Positions 15,335-20,785 of a stretch of DNA of 20,785 nucleotides are shown here, piece after piece. Origin of the DNA: JAWLFY01 sp964462125 (lineage in GTDB: Bacteria > Planctomycetota > Planctomycetia > Pirellulales > Pirellulaceae); assembly GCA_964462125.1 (NCBI GenBank), contig CAYWXT010000081.1, positions 1 to 20,785 on the forward strand. The letters run 5' to 3'. The position numbers were made by a program, and so were the translations under genes. A model generated the notes under the pieces. The model did not search any database. It saw only the letters and a program-made list of their open reading frames with translations, and was not told where the DNA came from. Numbering within the stretch: position 1 is the stretch's first letter; the number at the start of each line of letters is the position of its first letter.

Positions 15335-15561
15335 GCGGTGATATTGGGTTCAGAGTTGGAATCGGTCAGCGGGCCCAGATGGGGCTCCCGCGACCCGGTT
15401 AACTCGCGGGCGCCGGCGAGACTCGCCGGTGCCGCGGCCAGCGGTGTGCCGGCAAACCCATTGTATCGATCTGGCTCACGCTTCAACCCGAACAGGCAAG
15501 CTTCCGAGCAATAATCTGCCTCTGACGGGGGTAGCACCGGCCGCCAGAGTGTCGGCCGCAT
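15331..15561 (-). CDS. possible small YHS/TRASH-like protein upstream of metF
   Basis: A 76 aa ORF that I propose with caution. Its segment DYCSEACLFGLKREPDRY resembles the C-terminal half of YHS/TRASH metal-binding domains (pattern YCSE-x-C-x4-K-x-x-P-x-x-Y). The preceding half with its first cysteine is missing, and an in-frame TGA lies 11 codons upstream of the ATG, so it would be a half-domain or a remnant. Residues after about 40 are low-complexity (Ala, Pro, Gly) and cover two DNA hairpins. In favour of translation: its TGA overlaps the metF ATG (ATGA), and metF lacks its own ribosome binding site. Against: no Shine-Dalgarno precedes its own ATG at 15561. Confidence 0.4.
   Translation of the reverse strand: MRPTLWRPVLPPSEADYCSEACLFGLKREPDRYNGFAGTPLAAAPASLAGARELTGSREPHLGPLTDSNSEPNITA
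15387..15432. repeat. two adjacent hairpins upstream of metF
   Basis: Hairpin 1 (15387-15410): CCCGCGA and TCGCGGG, a perfect 7-bp stem with a 10-nt loop. Hairpin 2 (15410-15432): GCGCCGGCGAG and CTCGCCGGTGC around a central A, 11 positions with one G-U type mismatch. They sit 53-98 nt before the metF ATG, inside the 3' half of the small ORF. They could be a regulatory leader structure or intergenic REP-like palindromes; no known riboswitch class was recognised. Confidence 0.55.
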
Positions 15562-15595
15562 GAGCGGGTGAGGGGGATGCCGGAGAGGCTCTCAT

Positions 15596-16432
15596 TCAGG
15601 GGGTCTCTGGCTGGTCCGCGCCAGGCCACTCGTCGGGATCAGCGCATCCAGCAACCACGACCCCTTTCCGATTCCAATCCAAGTAGGCGGTGACGTCCGC
15701 CGGGCAGTAACGAAGCGTCAGGCCACAGCGACGACGATCACTGTCATTGGGCGCCGATCCGTGCAGCAACAAGTCGCTGTGGATCGAAATCTGGCCGGCT
15801 CGCAGCGGGGTATGGTGAATCGATCCGTATCGCTCTGGATCACTCACGGATTGGTCCAACACATTGCCAGATCGGTCCTCGCTCGTCTTGAACTCGATCA
15901 GCCCGTGGGTATGGGAACCGAGGACCACCTCCATCCCCCCGTTCTCCAGATCGGCATCGTCGATGGCGAGCCACACGGTCACCGCCTTGGTCGGCGTCAA
16001 TGGCCAGTAACTGCAGTCCTGGTGCCAGTCGACCCGCTTGCCATCGCCGGGCAGCTTGCAAAAGAAATGGGATCCCCAACCGACGACGTTCTCTCCCAAA
16101 AGGTCGCTGACATAGTCCACGATTCGGCGGTCGGTGAGCATCTCCCAGACCCGGGCGTGCTTCAGATGGGCGCTGCTGATCGAATAGCTATCCCGCCCCT
16201 CGGCCAGGGCATCCGCCAGCAACTGATCAAAATAGCGGCGGATGTCGTTGATCGCTTCGGCGCCATAGACGTCCAAGGGGCCGAGGTAGCCGTCCCGGTT
16301 CCAAGTCTCGATGTCTGCGGTGGAAAGGACCTTCGGGGCGGCATTCTGCGAAGGAAAAAAGCGGATGTCGCGTTCGACCGAGGCGATCGACTCTCGATCG
16401 GGAACGATAGCAAAGTCAGTGGGGTTCTGCAT
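15596..16432 (-). CDS. phytanoyl-CoA dioxygenase (PhyH) family protein
   Basis: A 278 aa Fe(II)/2-oxoglutarate-dependent oxygenase that would hydroxylate or otherwise oxidise a small molecule in the cytoplasm. The iron-binding triad is H137-x-D139 in DWHQDCSYW and the distal H224 in LLLHGSAPN; the following arginines in SDRRRCGLTLRY include the expected 2-oxoglutarate-binding residue. GGMEVVLGSHTHG is the typical strand before the distal His. Length fits the family (about 250-300 aa). The ATG at 16432 is preceded by GAGGAA about 5 nt upstream. The stop is 34 nt before the small ORF leading into metF, so the three could share a transcript. Substrates in this family vary widely (ectoine, phytanoyl-CoA, antibiotics), so no substrate is assigned. 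Confidence 0.92.
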   Translation of the reverse strand: MQNPTDFAIVPDRESIASVERDIRFFPSQNAAPKVLSTADIETWNRDGYLGPLDVYGAEAINDIRRYFDQLLADALAEGRDSYSISSAHLKHARVWEMLTDRRIVDYVSDLLGENVVGWGSHFFCKLPGDGKRVDWHQDCSYWPLTPTKAVTVWLAIDDADLENGGMEVVLGSHTHGLIEFKTSEDRSGNVLDQSVSDPERYGSIHHTPLRAGQISIHSDLLLHGSAPNDSDRRRCGLTLRYCPADVTAYLDWNRKGVVVAGCADPDEWPGADQPETP

Positions 16433-16597
16433 TGTTTCCTCGGTGGCTTCCGAAAAACCTGTTCACATCCAGTCAAAACTCGGCCGCGGCGATCAAATCG
16501 CAATTGCCCAGAATACAGAACGTATTGTACGGAAACAGTGGATCGTGTCGGCCGATCGCGGCCACAACCCACCGCAGAATCTGGGGAGGCAACAACG

Positions 16598-17104
16598 ATG
16601 GATCATGAACACAGCCGCTGGAAGAGGTGGTTACAGGGTGAATCGGTGACGCAGCAGGCCGAGGCACTGCGGCAGATCGCCACTCACGACGGCGTCCAGG
16701 GGCTGGCGGTCCGCTGCGTCGAATTGGCCGGCAGCCACGACGACGAAGTCCGGCTATGGGCGGCCGAAGCATTGGAAACAGCGGTGAGCCCACGGGCCGA
16801 AGAGGCGGCGGCACTGGCGCGGCTGTTGGACAGATCCGACGACGGGGAGATCGTCTACTGGGCCGCGACGCTGTTGGGCCGACTCGGTCCGGCGGCGGCG
16901 GAGACGACCCCGGCGCTGGATGCCTGCCTCCGCTGGTCGCTCTACCTGCCGGCCCGTGAACGAGCTGCCTGGGCACTGAGCCGAATCGGTCCCAAGGCCG
17001 CTGCGGCAGTGCCGACCCTTCGCCAAGTCGCCGACGACGCTCCCCCCCGGCTCCGCCGACTGGTGTTGCAAGCCTTGGATTCGATCGGCGGTGTCGCCGC
17101 CTGA
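16598..17104 (+). CDS. HEAT-repeat (PBS lyase-type) protein
   Basis: A 168 aa all-helical protein made of about four HEAT-like repeats of roughly 30 residues, for example VRLWAAEALETA (51-62), IVYWAATLLGRLG (85-97), ERAAWALSRIGPKAAAAV (121-138) and RRLVLQALDSIGG (153-165). Such repeats give protein-protein interaction scaffolds; there is no catalytic motif and no signal peptide. The ATG at 16598 is supported by GGGGAGG ending 8 nt upstream; the longer open frame upstream runs antisense through the dioxygenase gene and is not coding. It diverges from the PhyH gene across 165 bp and precedes the EEP-family gene by 95 bp on the same strand. Function is unknown. Confidence 0.85.
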   Translation: MDHEHSRWKRWLQGESVTQQAEALRQIATHDGVQGLAVRCVELAGSHDDEVRLWAAEALETAVSPRAEEAAALARLLDRSDDGEIVYWAATLLGRLGPAAAETTPALDACLRWSLYLPARERAAWALSRIGPKAAAAVPTLRQVADDAPPRLRRLVLQALDSIGGVAA

Positions 17105-17199
17105 GAGCCTCGCCGGAATACGCCCCGGCAAGATCGCTGGGACCGCCAGGAATACCTGAAAACGAGCGCCCCACACCACGCGCCGGCAAGGAGGCCGAC

Positions 17200-18273
17200 A
17201 TGGGACTGCTATTCGGCCGAGGACGATCGCGATCGATCCTGCGACACATTCCGATCGTCCGTTGGATCGGACCTGCGGTCACCCTCGCTGGGATTCTGGC
17301 CGCCGCCTATTCGGTCCTGACCGGACGGATCGACCTGACGGCGCTGGACCAGTACCGCGGCGTGCAGCCGCCGGCGGCGGTCCAGCCGGTGAACCTGGAA
17401 AGCCTGGGCGACAAATCGGATCAAACAATCCGGCTCGCCACCTTCAACATCCAAGTCTTCGGGGACTCGAAGTCAAGCGACGCGGAGGTGATGCCGCAGC
17501 TCGCCAAGATCGTCCTCCAATTCGATGTTGTCGCGATCCAGGAGATCCGGGCTCAAACCAGCTTGCCGGTCGAGCGACTGGTGGAGCTGGTCAATCGCTC
17601 CGGCGGTCGTTATCGCGCAGTGACCAGCGAGCCGATCGGTCGCACCCGGACGAAGGAAGCCTACGCGTTCATCTGGGACGAGGCGCGGGTCCAATGGGAG
17701 CCTGATTCGGCCTACGTCGTTCGCGACGACAACGACCGAATGCATCGCGAACCGATGGTGGCGACGTTCCAGGCCCGGACCGCCTCCAGCGACGGCAGAC
17801 GCCCCTTTCGCTTCACCCTGATCAATGTCCACACCGACCCGGACGAGGTCCGCGACCTCGCCTCGTCCGAAAACGAACTGAATGTGCTGGACGACGTCTT
17901 CCATCGCGTCCGCGAGTATGAATACCGGCGGACCGGCCAGACCGACGTGATCCTGTTGGGCGATCTGAATGCCCCGGCCGACGGACTCGGAGAACTCAGC
18001 GAAATCCCCAACCTGGCCAGCATCCTGGGCGACGTCCCGACCAACACGCGCGGCACGAAGACCTACGACCACATTTTGATCGATCAAGAAATGACCCGCG
18101 AGTTCACCGGCCGGGCCGGCGTGGTCGATTTCGTCCGCGATCTCAAAGTCGGTCCAGAATTGGCGCTCCGCATCAGCGATCATCTCCCGGTGTGGGGAGA
18201 ATTTTCTGCTTATCAAGTCGATGAATCAATCTTGGAAACCGCGGCGGCCACCCCCACCACCGCCAGCCGCTGA
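17200..18273 (+). CDS. membrane-anchored endonuclease/exonuclease/phosphatase-family protein
   Basis: A 357 aa protein with a basic N-terminus, one transmembrane helix (about 23-41) and a DNase I-like EEP domain (about 76-335). EEP signatures are LATFNIQVFG (N83), AIQEIR (E115, metal ligand), INVHTDPD (H211), LLGDLNAPAD (D255, N257), KTYDHILID (D290, H291) and RISDHLPVWGEF (D327, H328), so it should be an active Mg-dependent phosphodiesterase. The catalytic domain would face outside the cytoplasm if the helix acts as an N-in anchor. Members cut DNA, RNA, inositol phosphates or sphingomyelin; the motif FN-x-QVFG is nearest to DNase I-like members (judgement from memory). The ATG at 17200 has AAGGAGG ending 5 nt upstream. 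A ceramidase-like gene follows on the same strand. Confidence 0.9.
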   Translation: MGLLFGRGRSRSILRHIPIVRWIGPAVTLAGILAAAYSVLTGRIDLTALDQYRGVQPPAAVQPVNLESLGDKSDQTIRLATFNIQVFGDSKSSDAEVMPQLAKIVLQFDVVAIQEIRAQTSLPVERLVELVNRSGGRYRAVTSEPIGRTRTKEAYAFIWDEARVQWEPDSAYVVRDDNDRMHREPMVATFQARTASSDGRRPFRFTLINVHTDPDEVRDLASSENELNVLDDVFHRVREYEYRRTGQTDVILLGDLNAPADGLGELSEIPNLASILGDVPTNTRGTKTYDHILIDQEMTREFTGRAGVVDFVRDLKVGPELALRISDHLPVWGEFSAYQVDESILETAAATPTTASR

Positions 18274-18322
18274 GCAACCGCCGGCAATGGCGTCGGTTAG
18301 AATCGGATGGCAAAACCGCGGG

Positions 18323-18360
18323 TTTCTCCTCTCGCGAGCGCGGCTTTCTCCCCTCGCGAG
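18323..18360. repeat. 16-bp direct repeat with CTCGCGAG palindromes
   Basis: TTTCTCCTCTCGCGAG (18323-18338) recurs as TTTCTCCCCTCGCGAG (18345-18360), one mismatch, start-to-start 22 bp. Each unit ends in the 8-bp palindrome CTCGCGAG, so the two can also pair with each other. It lies between the EEP gene and the ceramidase-like gene, about 47 nt before the latter's ATG. Confidence 0.55.
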
Positions 18361-18392
18361 ATTGTTCCTGACTTACCCAATCCCAATGGCTC

Positions 18393-18399
18393 AAAAGGG
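18393..18399 (+). promoter_or_regulatory. ribosome binding site fixing the ceramidase-like start
   Basis: AAAAGGG ends 7 nt before the ATG at 18407. It favours that start over the in-frame ATGs at 18221 and 18386, which lack such a site. Confidence 0.5.
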
Positions 18400-18406
18400 T
18401 GCTCGG

Positions 18407-20515
18407 ATGATGTTGTGCTGGAAGTGGGCGGCGATGGCTTGCCTGGCGATGATGATCCTGGCTTGCGGCCACTCCGCTGCGCGCGGGGAATTTCAGGTCG
18501 GGGCGGCGGTTACCGATGTCACCCCGCCGGAATTTCCGGTGCTGGTCAACGGCGGCTTTTTGAGCAAGACCGCCTCGGAGGTCAATACACCGGTGAGCGC
18601 CCGGTCGATCGTGTTGGATGACGGCCAGGAGCGGATCGCGATCGTGGTTGTCGACAGCTGCATGATGCCGCGGCCACTGCTTGATGACGCGAAGCAGTTG
18701 GCGTCGCAGCGAACGGAGATCGAACCGGACCGCATGCTGATCTCCGCCACCCACACCCACTCCGCCCCCTCCTGCATGGGCGCCCTGGGCACCGACGCCG
18801 ACCCGATGTACGTCTCGTTCCTGCGTGAGAAACTGGCCGAATCGATCGCGGCGGCGGAGAGGAACCTGGAGCCGGCCGAGGTTGGTTGGGGGTCGGCCCC
18901 GGCTGATGAGTTCACCGCCCTGCGGCGCTGGGTTCGCCGCAGCGACCGGATCCAGGACGACCCGTTCGGCAATCCAACGATGCGGGCCAACATGCACGCG
19001 GCCAGGAACTGGGACGATGTGACCGGGCCGTCGGGGCCAGAGGATCCGGAGCTTTCCCTGATCGCCTTCCGGTCGCTGGAGGGACGCCCGCTGGCCGTGC
19101 TGGCGAATTTCTCCATGCATTACTTCGGCGACCGCGCGATCAGCGCCGATTACTTTGGGCTGTTCTGTGAAGGGCTTCGGTCGGAGGTCGCCCAGGACGA
19201 CGACGACGTGGCGGCTCCCTTTGTTGGCGCCCTTTCACACGGTTGCAGCGGCGACATTTGGCGGCGCGATTATTCTCTCCCGCCGGATCAGCGTCCCGAC
19301 CCGACGATCGAGGAATACACCGATGGCTTGCTGGAGATCGCGGTCGAAGCGTTCGAGCAGATCGAATATCAGCCGGATGTCGATCTGGCGATGGCCGAGC
19401 GACGGATGCGACTGAAGTACCGCGTCCCCGACCAGCAGCGGCTGGAATGGGCGCAGCGGATTGTCGAGGCGATGGGCGATCGGCTGCCAGAGAACCAAAC
19501 CGAGGTCTTGGCCCGGGAGCAAGTGATCCTGCACGAGCGGCAGGAGACCGAGATCGTCGTGCAGGGGCTGTGTATCGGTGAAATCGCGATCGCCACCACG
19601 CCCAACGAAACGTACGCCTTAACGGGACTCAAGCTGAAATTGCAAAGCCCGCTCACCGAGACGATGGTGATCGAGCTTGCCAACGGGGGCGACGGCTACA
19701 TCCCGCCACCGGAGCAGCACGTATTGGGAGGCTACAACACTTGGCCCGCGCGATCGGCCGGGTTGGAGGTCGAGGCGGAACCAAAGATCGCTGAAGCGGC
19801 GCTGCAGCTCTTGGAACAGGTCACCGATCAGCCACGACGAAGCGTACAACCGAGCCTTGGTCCCGCGGCCCAGGGAATAGCCGGTGGGGATCCCCTCGCG
19901 TACTGGCGGCTGGATGACCTCAGCGGCCCCATCGCGGCGGATCGAAGTGGCCACGATCGCCATGCATTCTACGAGCCCGGGGTCGTGTTTTATCTCCCCG
20001 GGCTGGACTCGGAGCCATTCGCCGACGATGGCGAAACGAATCGGGCGGCCCATTTTGCCGGTGGCCGTCTGCGGGGGGTGTTTCAAAATTTGGGGAGCGA
20101 CTACTCGGTTTCGTTTTGGTTCTGGAACGGCATGCCGGTCGAGGGACGTGAAACGGCTTGCTGGCTCTTCTCCCGGGATCACGCCCATGGCACCACGCCT
20201 CGCGGCGATCACTTGGGCATCGGCGGGACGGCGACCGAACCGGGGCGGCTGATCTTCACCCATGGGGAAGGACAGCCGGAGGTCGGGAAGACGGCAACCG
20301 AGCGTTGGACGTGGAACCACGTGACGTTGATCCGTGAGGATGACCGGGTGCGCGTCTTCTTGAATGACAACCCGACTCCCGAGATCGACATCCGCGGGTC
20401 AACCGATCCGCCGGAGATGGCAACGCTGTTCTTCGGCGGCCGCAGTGACAACGAGTCCAACTTTGAAGGCCGCCTGGACGAGATCGCCCTCTTCGATCGA
20501 GCCCTTCCCCGGTGA
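18407..20515 (+). CDS. exported neutral/alkaline ceramidase-like protein with C-terminal LamG-type domain
   Basis: A 702 aa exported enzyme-like protein. Residues 1-27 are a signal sequence; ILAC at 17-20 could also be a lipobox. The domain at about 28-480 matches the neutral ceramidase N-terminal family: VGAAVTDVTPP, THTHSAPS (H116, H118), FSMHYFG (H238), HGCSGDIW (S281, at the nucleophile position of NxGDVSPN), TTPNETYALTG (E401), and GYIPPPEQHVLGGYNTW (Y431, Y443). These correspond to the zinc ligands and catalytic serine of Pseudomonas ceramidase (H97, H204, E411, Y448, S274). Residues about 495-702 form a concanavalin/LamG-type module (AYWRLDD at 498-504 to RLDEIALFDRAL), probably binding glycan. 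Planctomycetes have many such proteins, so the ceramide substrate is uncertain. The usual ceramidase C-terminal domain is replaced by LamG. Confidence 0.88.
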   Translation: MMLCWKWAAMACLAMMILACGHSAARGEFQVGAAVTDVTPPEFPVLVNGGFLSKTASEVNTPVSARSIVLDDGQERIAIVVVDSCMMPRPLLDDAKQLASQRTEIEPDRMLISATHTHSAPSCMGALGTDADPMYVSFLREKLAESIAAAERNLEPAEVGWGSAPADEFTALRRWVRRSDRIQDDPFGNPTMRANMHAARNWDDVTGPSGPEDPELSLIAFRSLEGRPLAVLANFSMHYFGDRAISADYFGLFCEGLRSEVAQDDDDVAAPFVGALSHGCSGDIWRRDYSLPPDQRPDPTIEEYTDGLLEIAVEAFEQIEYQPDVDLAMAERRMRLKYRVPDQQRLEWAQRIVEAMGDRLPENQTEVLAREQVILHERQETEIVVQGLCIGEIAIATTPNETYALTGLKLKLQSPLTETMVIELANGGDGYIPPPEQHVLGGYNTWPARSAGLEVEAEPKIAEAALQLLEQVTDQPRRSVQPSLGPAAQGIAGGDPLAYWRLDDLSGPIAADRSGHDRHAFYEPGVVFYLPGLDSEPFADDGETNRAAHFAGGRLRGVFQNLGSDYSVSFWFWNGMPVEGRETACWLFSRDHAHGTTPRGDHLGIGGTATEPGRLIFTHGEGQPEVGKTATERWTWNHVTLIREDDRVRVFLNDNPTPEIDIRGSTDPPEMATLFFGGRSDNESNFEGRLDEIALFDRALPR

Positions 20516-20589
20516 CCGAGGCTTGGCCATAACTCGGAGCCGATCAAGGTGCGGTTGCGGCGTGGTGCCGCGGGCTAACCACAAAACTC

Positions 20590-20621
20590 CCGCTTCCTGC
20601 AAGGCAAGCTCGCAGGAGCGG
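20590..20621. repeat. bulged 10-bp hairpin downstream of the ceramidase-like gene
   Basis: CCGCT(T)CCTGC (20590-20600) pairs with GCAGGAGCGG (20612-20621), one bulged T and an 11-nt loop, 75 nt after the stop. No T-run follows. It is followed by a tandem CGAGTA-CGAGTAC (20638-20650) and AACTGCC-AACTGAC. The rest of 20516-20728 shows no gene. Confidence 0.5.
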
Positions 20622-20728
20622 AGGGGCAGGCTGTCGTCGAGTACGAGTACCGCTGCCTACTAACAACTGCCAACTGACACGTGCTTGAGCGAATCGAGAG
20701 GCAGATTCTCCCAGGAGTTCCCGGCGAA

Positions 20729-20785
20729 ATGCCTCGTCTTTCCACCCGAAAGTGTTTGCTGAAGGGATGCGATCGTTGTTTCTCG
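20729..20785 (+). CDS. possible start of a cysteine-rich protein, cut by the window edge
   Basis: An open frame of 19 codons reads MPRLSTRKCLLKGCDRCFS and runs off the window. C9, C14 and C17 (C-x4-C-x2-C) suggest a zinc-binding N-terminus, and AGGAG ends 11 nt before the ATG. It resembles, from memory only, small zinc-ribbon proteins found near planctomycete transposon-like genes. Too little is visible to name it. Confidence 0.35.
   Translation, partial: MPRLSTRKCLLKGCDRCFS

Noticed and set aside
15593..15595. ATG directly after the PhyH stop, 39-codon frame
   Set aside because: Protein is low-complexity Ala/Pro/Ser without cysteines and does not complete the YHS-like domain in the neighbouring frame.
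15761..16597. Upstream extension of the HEAT-repeat frame
   Set aside because: Antisense to the PhyH dioxygenase; a strong ribosome binding site precedes the ATG at 16598.
17105..17199. GCCGG/CCGGC hairpin between the HEAT and EEP genes as a terminator
   Set aside because: Only a 5-bp stem, no T-run.

Overview
The window looks like a high-GC bacterial chromosome of the Planctomycetota, probably a Rhodopirellula/Pirellulales-type organism. This is inferred from content: two type I sulfatases, a secreted PIG-L deacetylase, a PhyH-family dioxygenase, a neutral-ceramidase-like protein with a LamG-type C-terminus, and many short GC-rich palindromes between genes. No rRNA, tRNA, CRISPR array, transposase or integrase was seen.

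Region 1 (100-7502) is a signalling and stress block. On the minus strand, in transcription order, lie a PAS histidine kinase (5268-4132), a stand-alone REC-REC protein (4116-3364), a REC-PAS histidine kinase (3359-1842) and, after 281 bp, an NtrC-type sigma-54 activator (1560-100). The first three are spaced 15 and 4 nt apart. Next to them are a small BON-domain protein (5412-5732, +), a tandem universal stress protein (6636-5749, -) and a single-domain universal stress protein (7062-7502, +). Sigma-54-like -24/-12 sequences precede the activator, the BON gene and the tandem USP gene. A local regulon in which the activator switches on itself and the adjacent stress genes is therefore a reasonable, testable reading.

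Region 2 (7534-14436) is a transport and sulfatase block with a divergent promoter region at about 11.9-12.0 kb. Leftwards run a fused TctC-TctB protein (substrate-binding protein joined to the small membrane subunit), TctA (GTG start overlapping the previous stop) and a sulfatase without a signal peptide. Rightwards run a secreted PIG-L deacetylase and a secreted sulfatase with an altered active site. Together they suggest extracellular trimming of a sulfated or N-acetylated substrate, uptake of an acidic product, and intracellular desulfation. The substrate cannot be read from sequence.

Region 3 (14450-16432, -) holds a PhyH-type dioxygenase, a possible small YHS/TRASH-like protein and metF (5,10-methylenetetrahydrofolate reductase). 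The small ORF overlaps the metF start by ATGA, and two adjacent hairpins lie in front of metF.

Region 4 (16598-20785, +) holds a HEAT-repeat protein, a membrane-anchored endonuclease/exonuclease/phosphatase-family enzyme, and a ceramidase-like/LamG exported protein. It ends in a repeat-bearing intergenic stretch and a possible gene start cut by the window edge.
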